Positions 25,926-34,683 of a stretch of 49,237 nt of DNA are shown here, in pieces (positions within the stretch are counted from its first letter, which is position 1; each line of letters starts with the position of its first letter). The stretch lies in the NCBI GenBank assembly GCA_017472225.1, contig JAFUQS010000106.1, positions 1-49,237 of the forward strand. The letters are read 5' to 3'. Origin of the DNA: Clostridia bacterium. Lineage in GTDB: Bacteria > Bacillota > Clostridia > Oscillospirales > Acutalibacteraceae. A program made the translations under genes and the position numbers. The notes below the pieces were generated by a model. It ran no database searches and was not told the origin of the DNA. It worked only from the letters and a program-made list of their open reading frames with translations.

Positions 25926-26558
25926 TTATTCAAAAAAGGATAATGCAACATCGGCTGCACTTGCGGCATCGGGAGTGTAGGCATCGGCACCGACTTGCTT
26001 TGCAAAGTCTTCACTTACGGGAGCACCACCGATCATTACCTTTACCTTGTCACGAAGTCCCGCCCTCTCAAGGGAATCTATAATGTCCTTATGGTATTCC
26101 ATTGTGGTTGTGAGAAGAGACGAAAGAGCCACAACCTTTGCACCGCTTGACTCTGCGGCTTCAACAACTTTATCGGCAGAAACATCTGTGCCAAGGTCAA
26201 TGCACTCGATACCTACACCTTCCAGCATCATCTTCACAAGATTTTTGCCTATATCATGCAAATCGCCCTTAACTGTGCAGATTACCGCCTTGCCTACAGG
26301 CTCGACTCCTTCTTTTGTAAGATACGGTTTAAGAATCTCCACACCCGTATTCATAGCACGGGCGGCAATAAGAACCTCAGGAACATACACTTCATCTTTT
26401 TTGAATTTTTCACCAATTGCCATCATACCGACAATAAGACCTTCATTCAGGATTTCTTTTGCAGTGTAGCCATCACTTAATGCTGCTTCACAAAGCTCTT
26501 TAACATTCTTTCTTCTGCCCATTTGAACAAAGGCGGATATTTCATCTGTTACCGACAT
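25926..26558 (-). CDS. Methyltransferase corrinoid protein (B12-binding)
   Basis: 210 residues. A helical cap domain (about 5-85) and a Rossmann-like B12 domain (about 88-210). The cobalt-ligating motif D-x-H-x-x-G is at 99-104 (H101), with S-L-L-T-T-T-M at about 146-152 and G-G-A-P at 177-180. This is the size and layout of MtaC/MtbC-type shuttles. It carries the methyl group between the two URO-D-fold proteins encoded on either side. Confidence 0.92.
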   Translation of the reverse strand: MSVTDEISAFVQMGRRKNVKELCEAALSDGYTAKEILNEGLIVGMMAIGEKFKKDEVYVPEVLIAARAMNTGVEILKPYLTKEGVEPVGKAVICTVKGDLHDIGKNLVKMMLEGVGIECIDLGTDVSADKVVEAAESSGAKVVALSSLLTTTMEYHKDIIDSLERAGLRDKVKVMIGGAPVSEDFAKQVGADAYTPDAASAADVALSFFE

Positions 26559-26572
26559 TTCCTTTTACCTCA

Positions 26573-27805
26573 TTACCAATATTTGTCAATGCTTTCCCTT
26601 ATTATCTGAACATACCTTCTGACCTTATCCATATCATTGTTTACGGTATACACATCCCGCTGACAAATTTCAAGCTTACAGCCACGGGCAGTTTTTACGG
26701 TTTTTTCAATATGCTTACGGAAAGCATCCTCATCAAGCTTTGCCCCAACGCCCAGATAGTTCGGACTTGGCTTACGGTGATAAATTATGCCCGAATCACG
26801 AAGCTGCTCTGCCATGAAATCCTCATTGCACCATGGAGAAATTGAAACCTTTTTAAGATTTGGCAAGGTTTTGATATCATCCCAGAAGGTGTTTACAGGC
26901 TCGCAGCAGCCATAATTAAGTCTGCCGAAAACCGAAGCAATTTTATGATAACAAGGGAATATAAACTCACGGAACATTTCCGGTGAAATACCCACCGTTT
27001 CCTGACTGTCCATAAAGCCCCAGAGGTCTGTGGTTTTTATCTGCCCTTCTTTTTCTTCTTCCTCATAAAAAGCCATTGAGCCCTGACAAACCCACTCAAA
27101 AGCATGATTCTGTAAAAGTACATTTTCACTTTCAAGCTTTTTGAAATATGCGATATAATCCTCTGCTATTCTGTCCATCATTTTTTTGAACTCATCGGGA
27201 TAATCATACATTGAATAAAGCATATTTTCCATACCCATCATGTGTACAACATGCTGTGTGGGAGTTGAATAAAGTCCGTCGGATACGAGCCTTACGGGAA
27301 GAATATCACCGAAAATATCGTTGTAAAGCTCAAGCTTTTTCATTGTGCTTTCCTTGTTGACTCCGAAAACCGACGGTGATTCAATGAGATTGAAATCATC
27401 GTAAAGGTCGTCGATAATATGCTCAAAATGATGTCCCAATTCCGTGCCGTCATCTTTTTTCATAACTGTCTGCTTTATGTGATGACCGAACAGGGTGAAA
27501 TAAATATCATAGGTCTGCTGAAAATATGGCGGTACAACCTTGTCATCATCAAACTGCTCCAGATTGATAAAATTATGTATAAGCTTATACTCAATATCTC
27601 TTGCAGCGGCATCCTCACATTCCAGCAAGGGAGTTATTGCCTCATGAGCAAAGGTGCCCACCTCAATGTGAATAGTCGGTCTTTCACCTTTATACATGTT
27701 ATGCCTTTTCCAAAGCTCAACCCTTTCAAGATTCTTTGGTGAATTTGCAATTTCCAATTGATGAAAAGCAAGGGAGCGAAGTCTTTCTCTGTCTTTGCCG
27801 TTCAC
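26573..27805 (-). CDS. URO-D-fold protein, putative substrate demethylase
   Basis: 410 residues, longer than the other URO-D protein here, and from a different branch. The metal-site region reads N-Y-G-C-C-E-P (about 309-315) rather than H-x-C. First gene of a three-gene operon. By analogy with three-component O-demethylase and methanol systems it could be the enzyme that takes the methyl group from an as yet unknown substrate and loads the corrinoid protein. Start is GTG at 27805 behind AAAGGA. Confidence 0.75.
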   Translation of the reverse strand: MNGKDRERLRSLAFHQLEIANSPKNLERVELWKRHNMYKGERPTIHIEVGTFAHEAITPLLECEDAAARDIEYKLIHNFINLEQFDDDKVVPPYFQQTYDIYFTLFGHHIKQTVMKKDDGTELGHHFEHIIDDLYDDFNLIESPSVFGVNKESTMKKLELYNDIFGDILPVRLVSDGLYSTPTQHVVHMMGMENMLYSMYDYPDEFKKMMDRIAEDYIAYFKKLESENVLLQNHAFEWVCQGSMAFYEEEEKEGQIKTTDLWGFMDSQETVGISPEMFREFIFPCYHKIASVFGRLNYGCCEPVNTFWDDIKTLPNLKKVSISPWCNEDFMAEQLRDSGIIYHRKPSPNYLGVGAKLDEDAFRKHIEKTVKTARGCKLEICQRDVYTVNNDMDKVRRYVQIIRESIDKYW

Positions 27806-27911
27806 TCTGTCACATCCTTTGTACCGAATTTATAAATACATATTATCATTTATCCGAAGGGTATGTATTTCAGAATTCTATTATAAAGTTTAGAAATCCG
27901 ACCATAAAAAA

Positions 27912-27939
27912 TACAGCCTTATTTCAAGATAAGGCTGTA
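27912..27939 (-). terminator. Terminator of the second AraC gene
   Basis: Eleven-bp stem TACAGCCTTAT/ATAAGGCTGTA, followed on the minus strand by a T run (27905-27911 region). It separates the regulator from the methyltransferase operon. Confidence 0.85.
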
Positions 27940-27944
27940 CATTA

Positions 27945-28796
27945 TTAAAACTTTGTTTTTCTGAATCTTCCCGGTGAAACACCTTCGCTTTCACTGAAAC
28001 GGTAAATGAAGTTTGCCTGACTGTTAAACCCCGTTTCATAGGCAATCTGTGTTATTGACATATCGGTTTTGAGCAGATATTCCTTCGCTCTGTTAAGTCT
28101 CACGGAAAGAACATAATCATAAGGAGAAAAGCCTGTCTGCTGCCTGAATATCCTTGAAAAATGAGTAGGACTCATATTGGATATTTTAGCAAGACTCTCT
28201 ACGGTAATTTTTTCGTTCAGATGCTCCCCTATATACTCTTTAACAGCAATTATATTATTTTCCTGCTGAATGTTATCCTTGGCAAAAGCCGATGCAGGAG
28301 TGAGAATTTCCAGAAGCATTTTATATATAGTTACGGAAAGCTCCGATTCGGTGAAAGAGCTGTTTCCGTTTATTCCGTCAAGTATTTTACATATCAGTTC
28401 CTTTATATATCTGTATTTTCCTGTTTTCACAATGTTGCCGTCAGTGTTTATAATCTCACGGCAGATATCACGACAATTCACGCCGTCAATATGTACCCAC
28501 AGGAATTCAAGGCTATCCTTTGTGAAATATTCATGAGGTTCATAGCAATCAAGAACAACCGTTTCATTTTTTCTTGCGGTAATAAAATCTCCGTTATGAT
28601 TTCTGAAGGTGAAGCTTCCGTCAACAACATATAAAACAAGAATACTGTTGTAGCTGTCTCTTTTCAAATGATAATTGCTGTCACAGAAAAAATGACCTGC
28701 GCACAAAACATTGTAATAAAGCTTCCTCGCCTTCAGCGACGGGGATGAAAAATATATCTCAGAGTCCCCGAGAACACCCGGCCCGATTTGCTTCAC
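27945..28796 (-). CDS. AraC-family regulator with cupin-like N-terminus
   Basis: 283 residues. The N-terminal 150 residues have the beta-rich pattern of an AraC ligand-binding cupin. The C-terminal pair of helix-turn-helix motifs is clear: V-E-S-L-A-K-I-S-N-M-S-P-T-H-F-S-R-I-F and I-T-Q-I-A-Y-E-T-G-F-N-S-Q-A-N-F. It stands directly upstream of the corrinoid methyltransferase operon on the same strand and is its likely regulator, so its ligand may hint at the methyl donor. Start is GTG behind AAGGATGTG. Confidence 0.87.
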   Translation of the reverse strand: MKQIGPGVLGDSEIYFSSPSLKARKLYYNVLCAGHFFCDSNYHLKRDSYNSILVLYVVDGSFTFRNHNGDFITARKNETVVLDCYEPHEYFTKDSLEFLWVHIDGVNCRDICREIINTDGNIVKTGKYRYIKELICKILDGINGNSSFTESELSVTIYKMLLEILTPASAFAKDNIQQENNIIAVKEYIGEHLNEKITVESLAKISNMSPTHFSRIFRQQTGFSPYDYVLSVRLNRAKEYLLKTDMSITQIAYETGFNSQANFIYRFSESEGVSPGRFRKTKF

Positions 28797-28938
28797 TTTA
28801 TCACATCCTTACTGATATTTTAATCAGTATAGCAGATAACCGAGTCGCAGGCAAGCTGTTTGTTCCATTTTTTGATTATTTGAGAACATATCAGGTTAAT
28901 ATGATGACGATAGGCTGAAAATGAAAAGGCTGCAATTT

Positions 28939-30285
28939 TTATTGAGCTGTGTCCACATAAGCAAATTTTCCCCATGGAGGAATAATATTTTTATCTGAGA
29001 ACAACCACAATACGGGTATGTTATCGGCTTGAGATTCATCCGGAAACTCTGCCTTGCCATCTGTAAAAATGACAATATTGACCGGCGGATTGTTTTGCAT
29101 ATACCTTTTTACATAATCAAACACACAATGAAAATCTGTTCCGCAACCGCCGCACGGCTTTATCTGAAACAGAGCTTCTGCATCAGTAAAACTGACCGGA
29201 GGATACACTCTCACATCAAAGAAGCCCAGCATACCAACAAGTCCACCGTTGAACTGTGTTAAAGCATTGCATATTTCACCGTATACATCAGAAAGTACAT
29301 CGTCATCGATAGAGCCGGAGGTATCTACCATAAATAACACTTCCTTAGGCTTTTCCTCAAGTACATTATAGTCCGGCAGAAAGAAATCAGAATTCTGAAA
29401 TCTTCTGTCGGGAGGAGTAAAGGAATAATCGCAGACATCTTCCCGGATAAAGCAGTTCAACAGAGTCTTCCATTTGAGATTTCCTGAATTTACCCTCTGC
29501 CAGACTCTTTCTGCGAAATCGTTATCAATTCCGTCATATGAGTTTTGCTTCAGGCAGCTGCGTAAACTCATTATTTCATTGGCAACACTTTTGTACCAAT
29601 CTTCGCCTGAATGAGCTTTATCATTATTTGTAGCCACCTTTTCTTCTTGCTGAAAATGTTCTTTACAAAGAAAGAAACGACTTCCGCCGATCGTTTTCTC
29701 TCCACCGGAAAGATCTTCCGTCTCCTCATCATCCGGAGACAAAACAACGATACCATTTTCTCCACGATCTTCCTTCTGATCCCACCAGGTTTCTGAGTCA
29801 ATCATATAATTTTTCCTGACCCCGGGCTCCATGGTTGCCGGATCAAAGGGAACACAATCAAGAGCCTCCTTCGCCGTCAATGAACGGCCTTCCATTGCCG
29901 GAAAAAATGTTTCACTAAAAATTCTTCCGATATGAGGCAGTCTGTCGTAGTTCCAGCCAAGAAGTTCAAGATGTGAATTTGATACAATGTCACAGGCAAG
30001 GTGAAATCGATCACCTTCGTAGTATTTTGGTCGATCAATATGACCAAGTGCGATATGCATTAACTGGTGCGAAAGAATAAAGTCCGTTTCCGTATGCCCA
30101 AGCTTTTGAAACCAATCCGGATCAAAATAAATACAAGCTCCGTTTGTGGATATTCTTTTCACATCCTTAGTAGCAACATATATCATCTCTTTAAGCGGAG
30201 CAGCAAAATCTTCGTTTAATTTAATCAGCCTAAGCCTGGATTCCTGAATTTGTCTTTTAAGGCGCAGCTTTCTTTGTAAAGTCAT
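28939..30285 (-). CDS. DUF2201-type putative metallopeptidase with VWA-like domain
   Basis: 448 residues, soluble. The N-terminal half has a zincin-like site H73-Q-L-M-H77 with H82; the usual glutamate of HExxH is Gln here, so peptidase activity is doubtful. The C-terminal half is a von Willebrand A-like domain with D321-T-S-G-S325 (MIDAS motif). Its start overlaps the stop of the MoxR-type ATPase gene (positions 30282-30285). Such ATPase/VWA pairs act as chaperone-like complexes that load metals or remodel protein complexes; the target here is unknown. Confidence 0.85.
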   Translation of the reverse strand: MTLQRKLRLKRQIQESRLRLIKLNEDFAAPLKEMIYVATKDVKRISTNGACIYFDPDWFQKLGHTETDFILSHQLMHIALGHIDRPKYYEGDRFHLACDIVSNSHLELLGWNYDRLPHIGRIFSETFFPAMEGRSLTAKEALDCVPFDPATMEPGVRKNYMIDSETWWDQKEDRGENGIVVLSPDDEETEDLSGGEKTIGGSRFFLCKEHFQQEEKVATNNDKAHSGEDWYKSVANEIMSLRSCLKQNSYDGIDNDFAERVWQRVNSGNLKWKTLLNCFIREDVCDYSFTPPDRRFQNSDFFLPDYNVLEEKPKEVLFMVDTSGSIDDDVLSDVYGEICNALTQFNGGLVGMLGFFDVRVYPPVSFTDAEALFQIKPCGGCGTDFHCVFDYVKRYMQNNPPVNIVIFTDGKAEFPDESQADNIPVLWLFSDKNIIPPWGKFAYVDTAQ

Positions 30286-31370
30286 CTCTGTCCGCTCCTC
30301 ATTGCCGTCTTAAACACTTCGTTTTTCTTGATGATCGGACGAACTTCGGGAATGTGATAATAGTCATGCATTAACTTTCCTCTGAAGCTCCAAGGAAGTT
30401 TGCAAGCGAAATCTACTGAGTTGTCAATCAAAGCCTTGTCAGGATGTTTTCTTGCATAAGCAACCATAGCAGAGCGAAGTGCTATCTGTAATTCCGGAGC
30501 CTTTGGAACATCAACTTCTTCACCTGCGAAAATAGCCTCAACGGAAGGCATTGTCCGATAAAGCTCTGTCCATGTTCTGAAGTTACTTGCCGTGTTGTGA
30601 CCAATACATCCAACAATCATGGGATAAACCTCCTTCAGATTGTCGGTTATTGTGTTAAGAATATTACTGACCATTTCCCATGACCTTGGCGTGGCAAAAG
30701 CAAGATTTGTTCCGGAAGAATCAAATCTCATCAATGCCACAGAGTTGAATTCCAAATAACCCACAACAAATTCATGAATACCGCTTTTAACAGCCCAATC
30801 ATGCCACGAGTCGGAATCACCTTTAATTTCAAAATGACACAAACGGTTGGCAAGAGCTTTCGGCATATTATAGGCAACCGATTTATCGGTCACACGATTT
30901 CCTGCAGCAATGACTATGCAGTTATCGGGCAGCTTATGTTCACCGACCATTCTATCCAAAGTAATTTGATATGCTGCAGACTGCACAGAAGGAGGAGCTG
31001 CAGAAATCTCATCCAGAAACAGAATATTGATTGTTTTGTCACTGTCATCCATCTGGAAAATCTTCGGCTTCAACCATATTGCAAGCGTTCTGTCTTCGTT
31101 TGCGGTGGGAATTCCCCGCAAATCAACAGGATTGAATAACAGCAATCTGACATCTGTGATTACCACATTCTTTTTCGTTTCAGATTCAATTATGTGTGCT
31201 ATCTCTCTGACACCTTGGGATTTTCCCACTCCCGGAGGTCCCCATAACATGACAGACGGAAATTTCTTAAACTGAGTATTACTTTCCACCAAAGAAATGT
31301 ATGCTTTTGACAGCATATCAACCATATTATTTACATTGATTGCCAATAATCCCGATTCTGCTTCGTGCAT
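30282..31370 (-). CDS. MoxR-type AAA+ ATPase
   Basis: 362 residues. Walker A is G-P-P-G-V-G-K-S (44-51), Walker B L-F-L-D-E-I-S, followed by a sensor segment with A-A-G-N-R. It starts behind AGGAGG and overlaps the VWA-domain gene by four bases, the classical pairing of this family. The complex likely remodels a partner protein in an ATP-dependent way. No obvious client gene is next to it. Confidence 0.88.
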   Translation of the reverse strand: MHEAESGLLAINVNNMVDMLSKAYISLVESNTQFKKFPSVMLWGPPGVGKSQGVREIAHIIESETKKNVVITDVRLLLFNPVDLRGIPTANEDRTLAIWLKPKIFQMDDSDKTINILFLDEISAAPPSVQSAAYQITLDRMVGEHKLPDNCIVIAAGNRVTDKSVAYNMPKALANRLCHFEIKGDSDSWHDWAVKSGIHEFVVGYLEFNSVALMRFDSSGTNLAFATPRSWEMVSNILNTITDNLKEVYPMIVGCIGHNTASNFRTWTELYRTMPSVEAIFAGEEVDVPKAPELQIALRSAMVAYARKHPDKALIDNSVDFACKLPWSFRGKLMHDYYHIPEVRPIIKKNEVFKTAMRSGQR

Positions 31371-31381
31371 AATTCATCCTC

Positions 31382-31465
31382 CTATCTTATAACTGCACCG
31401 GCAAGGCTTTTCAGATACATCGCTTCTGATTTTTCAGCTTCACGCTTCTTAATCATGTTCTTCAT
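31382..31465 (-). CDS. Possible 27-residue peptide before the MoxR-type gene
   Basis: Short frame starting M-K-N-M-I-K-K-R-E-A-E-K, highly charged then more hydrophobic, ending 11 bases before the ATPase start. No good ribosome site precedes its ATG, so it may be a remnant of a longer gene or chance. Confidence 0.25.
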   Translation of the reverse strand: MKNMIKKREAEKSEAMYLKSLAGAVIR

Positions 31466-31690
31466 ACCAAAGGGTTGATTCCACTTTATATCCTATACTG
31501 TGCGATTCATTTCACATTCTTTGCATCTTTACCCTTATTTTACTACAGCGTATGTCCAAAAAAACGGACTATGCAAACACATTCCGTCACTCAGTTGAAA
31601 TTCGTAGCAGGCGGTGCTTCATGCTGTTGTACCCACCCTTGACGGCAGATCTGAAAATGAAAAAAATCAGAAAAAAATTGCATTTACCTA

Positions 31691-31719
31691 TTGACAAGGT
31701 AGGTAAACAGCGTTATAAT
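31691..31719 (+). promoter_or_regulatory. Consensus promoter of the trpB T-box transcript
   Basis: Perfect TTGACA (31691-31696), 17-base spacer and perfect TATAAT (31714-31719). Confidence 0.9.
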
Positions 31720-31737
31720 GCAAGCATAATTTAATAA

Positions 31738-32026
31738 GGTAAACCGTTGAAGCGGAGATAAAGTCAGATAAGACTATACAGAGAGCCCGTGGTGCTGAAA
31801 TTCGGGTTAGAAACTGTTTGGCAAATGGGCCGCTGAGGGCGCAGTCAAATGAGAGCTTTCTCAGAGTATTCTGCGACGCTGCAGGCAAGCGTATAAATGC
31901 CGGGGATATGTTGGTATCCTGCTAAGCGCATAGGGTCATTCCTATGAATCAAGGTGGCACCACGGATAAGTGTTTTATTCGTCCTTGACAGAGAGTATAT
32001 TTCTGTCAAGGACGTTTTTGTTTTTT
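31738..32026 (+). ncRNA. T-box riboswitch specific for tryptophan
   Basis: Leader RNA that reads uncharged tRNA. The T-box sequence AAGGTGGCACCACGG is at 31951-31965; its TGGC bulge pairs with a tRNA ending G-CCA, as in tRNA-Trp. Stem I is closed by AGCGG (near 31753) with CCGCT (31830-31834), and on its 3' side the specifier TGG (Trp) is at 31826-31828. The apical stem I block with AGAGAGCC lies near 31780. The intrinsic terminator is the 13-bp stem 31980-31992/32002-32014 plus T tract. When Trp-tRNA is uncharged, transcription should proceed into trpB. Confidence 0.92.
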
Positions 32027-32072
32027 CTATGGCAGAGATTATAAAAGCTATTTTATAAGGGAGGTAAATATT

Positions 32073-32201
32073 ATGTTATTAACAAAACGATGGCGTCAGT
32101 CAAATGACGCAAATGCAACAAAATCCCCTACTCAACAAACAACAAAAACATTTTATTTATCAGGAGGCTATTATTATGAAACAGGAAAAAATACCTTATA
32201 A
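32073..32201 (+). CDS. Possible 42-residue leader peptide overlapping trpB
   Basis: ATG at 32073 stands behind GGGAGG with an eight-base gap, a better ribosome site than many genes here. The frame encodes a Thr/Gln-rich peptide with one Trp (codon 7) and ends at 32201, 26 bases inside trpB in another frame. Translation of this ORF would cover the trpB start, so it could couple or compete with trpB translation. No homology recognised. Confidence 0.45.
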   Translation: MLLTKRWRQSNDANATKSPTQQTTKTFYLSGGYYYETGKNTL

Positions 32202-33549
32202 AATTTATCTTAACGAAAACGAGATGCCGAAGGCATGGTACAACCTCAGGGCAGACATGAAAAAGAAGCCCGCTCCCCTTCTCAACCCGGGTACCCTTCA
32301 GCCCATGAAGGCAGAAGAGCTTGCAGGTGTATTCTGTGAAGAGCTTATCGCACAGGAGCTTGATAACGATACACCCTTCTTTGAAATTCCCGAGGAAATC
32401 CGTAATTTCTACAAGATGTACCGACCCTCTCCCCTTGTTCGTGCTTATTGCCTTGAAGAAAAGTTAGGCACTCCCGCAAAGATTTACTACAAGTTTGAGG
32501 GCAACAACACAAGTGGCTCACACAAGCTGAATTCTGCAATAGCTCAGGCTTACTATGCTAAAAAGCAGGGGCTCAAAGGTGTAACCACTGAAACGGGTGC
32601 AGGTCAATGGGGCACTGCTCTTTCTATGGCTTGTTCCTACTTTGACCTTGATTGCAAGGTGTATATGGTTAAATGCTCTTATGAGCAAAAGCCATTCCGT
32701 CGTGAGGTGATGCGTACCTACGGTGCATCGGTAACGCCGTCACCCTCAACGGAAACAGAAGTGGGCAAAAAGATTCTTGCCGAGCACCCTGGTACAACAG
32801 GAAGTCTTGGCTGTGCAATTTCCGAAGCAGTTGAAAAGGCTGTTACAAGTGACGGCTACCGTTATGTACTCGGCAGTGTTCTCAATCAGGTGCTTTTGCA
32901 TCAGTCGGTTATCGGTCTTGAGACAAAGACAGCACTTGATAAGTACGGCATCAAGCCCGACATGATTATCGGCTGTGCAGGCGGTGGCTCAAATCTCGGT
33001 GGTCTGATTGCTCCCTTTATGGGTGAAAAGCTTCGTGGCGAAGCTGATTACAGAATTATCGCAGTTGAGCCTGCATCCTGTCCGAGCTTTACAAGAGGTG
33101 TGTACGCCTACGATTTCTGCGATACGGGAAAGGTTTGTCCCATGGCAAAGATGTACACCCTCGGTTGTGATTTTATTCCTTCCGCAAACCATGCAGGCGG
33201 TCTTCGTTATCATGGCATGAGCTCGACTCTTTCAGAGCTTTATGATCAGGGACTTATGGAAGCTGTGAGCGTAAAGCAGACAGATGTATTTGAAGCAGCA
33301 GAATACTTCGCAAGAGTTGAAGGTATACTTCCTGCCCCTGAAAGCTCACACGCTATCCGTGTTGCTATCGACGAAGCACTGAAATGCAAGGAAACGGGTG
33401 AAGAAAAGACAATCGTCTTCGGTCTTACAGGTACAGGATATTTTGACATGGTGGCTTACGAAAAATTCCATGACGGTGAAATGAGCGATTACATCCCCAC
33501 CGATGAGGAGCTTGAAGCTTACCGTACAAAGCTTCCCAAGATTGATTGA
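32176..33549 (+). CDS. trpB: Tryptophan synthase beta-like protein (TrpB2 type)
   Basis: 457 residues, PLP enzyme joining indole and serine to tryptophan. The PLP lysine is in the N-terminal S-G-S-H-K-L-N motif, with E-T-G-A-G-Q-W-G after it and the phosphate loop C-A-G-G-G-S-N-L-G-G. Length and the N-terminal extension fit the TrpB2 subgroup, which works without TrpA. No trpA is nearby, so it probably salvages free indole. Start is at 32176 behind CAGGAGG; the further open frame upstream belongs to the leader. Controlled by the Trp T-box. Confidence 0.9.
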   Translation: MKQEKIPYKIYLNENEMPKAWYNLRADMKKKPAPLLNPGTLQPMKAEELAGVFCEELIAQELDNDTPFFEIPEEIRNFYKMYRPSPLVRAYCLEEKLGTPAKIYYKFEGNNTSGSHKLNSAIAQAYYAKKQGLKGVTTETGAGQWGTALSMACSYFDLDCKVYMVKCSYEQKPFRREVMRTYGASVTPSPSTETEVGKKILAEHPGTTGSLGCAISEAVEKAVTSDGYRYVLGSVLNQVLLHQSVIGLETKTALDKYGIKPDMIIGCAGGGSNLGGLIAPFMGEKLRGEADYRIIAVEPASCPSFTRGVYAYDFCDTGKVCPMAKMYTLGCDFIPSANHAGGLRYHGMSSTLSELYDQGLMEAVSVKQTDVFEAAEYFARVEGILPAPESSHAIRVAIDEALKCKETGEEKTIVFGLTGTGYFDMVAYEKFHDGEMSDYIPTDEELEAYRTKLPKID

Positions 33550-33571
33550 CAACATAAAAAAGGCATCGCAT

Positions 33572-33607
33572 TGCCCAAGTGTTCTTAAGGACACTTGGGC
33601 AGTTTTA
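33572..33607 (+). terminator. Terminator of trpB
   Basis: Stem TGCCCAAGTGT/ACACTTGGGCA (33572-33582 with 33591-33601), followed by GTTTTATT. Confidence 0.85.
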
Positions 33608-33773
33608 TTCGCCTAACGGCGAGTGATATTGCTTCGCAGTGATATTCGGCTAACGCCGAGTGTTATTCGCATTGCGAGTTTAGAGGCGAATAAAATATCA
33701 CTAAAACCGCAGGTTTTAATATCACGATTGCCGTTGGCAATCATATCACTCTTTGCGTAGCAAAGAATATCAC
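33603..33773. repeat. Array of seven short hairpins with mirrored spacers
   Basis: Small perfect hairpins at 33609-33622, 33630-33638, 33645-33659, 33667-33677, 33702-33718, 33726-33742 and 33751-33765. In the first half they are separated by GTGATATT or GTGTTATT, in the second half by its reverse complement AATATCAC. The outer TTTTATTCGCC (33603-33613) is also repeated inverted at 33685-33695. The whole is thus a nested inverted repeat with no coding frame. It fills the trpB to DUF5131 gap. Confidence 0.75.
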
Positions 33774-33783
33774 GATATAAAAT

Positions 33784-33826
33784 TACTACCCGAAAAAGAG
33801 TTTTGTATTTCTCTTCTTCGGGTAGT
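33784..33826. terminator. Hairpin after the array
   Basis: Stem ACTACCCGAA...TTCGGGTAGT, partly extended by AAGAG/CTCTT, with TTTTG after it on the plus strand. Confidence 0.6.
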
Positions 33827-33933
33827 TTTGTCTTATACTGTCACAAGCAGGGAATTTGTGTGCCAAATTCCGTTTGCATTAAAGCCAACTGTCCTTGGGA
33901 AACCTACTCGTTGTGCGGTGCCTTTTTTTAGTT

Positions 33934-34677
33934 TTATCCGTACATTTTTTCAAGCTCATGCTGAATTTCCTCGGCACGGGCAATCTGCTCATTCAACTTC
34001 CATTTACCGATATTGACTCCGTCTTTTATAAACATAGAGCCGCACTGATGAAAGTAGAATTCAATATTTCTCTCTTTTGCTTCAAGGAACAGGTCTCGTA
34101 CCCATTCCCACATAATCGGTCTTACTTCACTTTTGGGTGACATCTCACCGCCTACATTGACACATTTTATAAGTCCCGTATCGAGATATTTACCGAGGGA
34201 TATGGGAGCAATAAGCGGTGAACAGAACACCTCACGGTGCTTGAGGGGTGCTTCAAGGAAATGCTTGAGACGGATATCCGCCATTTCCTGATTTTCAATG
34301 GAAATGCTCAGATGAAAATGCTCCCAGCCGTCGCCCCAATCATCAGGAACACATTCCTTTATTCTTTCAGGTCGTTTTGTTGTGGTGACGAAGATACAAT
34401 CCTTTCTTCGCCTGATAAAATCCCAGCAGCCGTCACGCCATTCATCTGCTTCTTCAATAAAAAAGTCGGAGGAAAAGCACAGCTTAACAACGGAATTCGG
34501 AGGGCAGTCCTTGTCCTTCAGCTCATAGGTTGTTTTACCCTTGGCGATTACGGTGGTGTCTCTGCCGTAGCGTCTGTCCATTTTATAGACAAAGCAGTTT
34601 TTACAGCCGGGGCTTACCTTCTTGCAGCCATGCCAGGGATTCCAGGGTATTGCATTTTCAATATCACAGTTTTGCAT
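33934..34677 (-). CDS. DUF5131 family protein
   Basis: 247 residues, soluble. Begins with the family motif N-P-W-H-G-C18-x6-C25-x2-C28, a cysteine cluster that looks like an iron-sulfur or zinc site and recalls radical-SAM folds. Further shared blocks are S-S-D-F-F-I-E-E-A-D-E-W-R and T-T-K-R-P-E-R-I. Often phage-associated; the reaction is not known. Third gene of an operon with a MarR regulator and a second DUF5131 protein. Confidence 0.82.
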   Translation of the reverse strand: MQNCDIENAIPWNPWHGCKKVSPGCKNCFVYKMDRRYGRDTTVIAKGKTTYELKDKDCPPNSVVKLCFSSDFFIEEADEWRDGCWDFIRRRKDCIFVTTTKRPERIKECVPDDWGDGWEHFHLSISIENQEMADIRLKHFLEAPLKHREVFCSPLIAPISLGKYLDTGLIKCVNVGGEMSPKSEVRPIMWEWVRDLFLEAKERNIEFYFHQCGSMFIKDGVNIGKWKLNEQIARAEEIQHELEKMYG

Positions 34678-34683
34678 AATTTA

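Noticed and set aside
33603-33773. CRISPR array
   Set aside because: The repeated parts are short hairpins of different sequence with 8-base mirrored spacers; there are no equal-length repeats with unique spacers and no cas genes.
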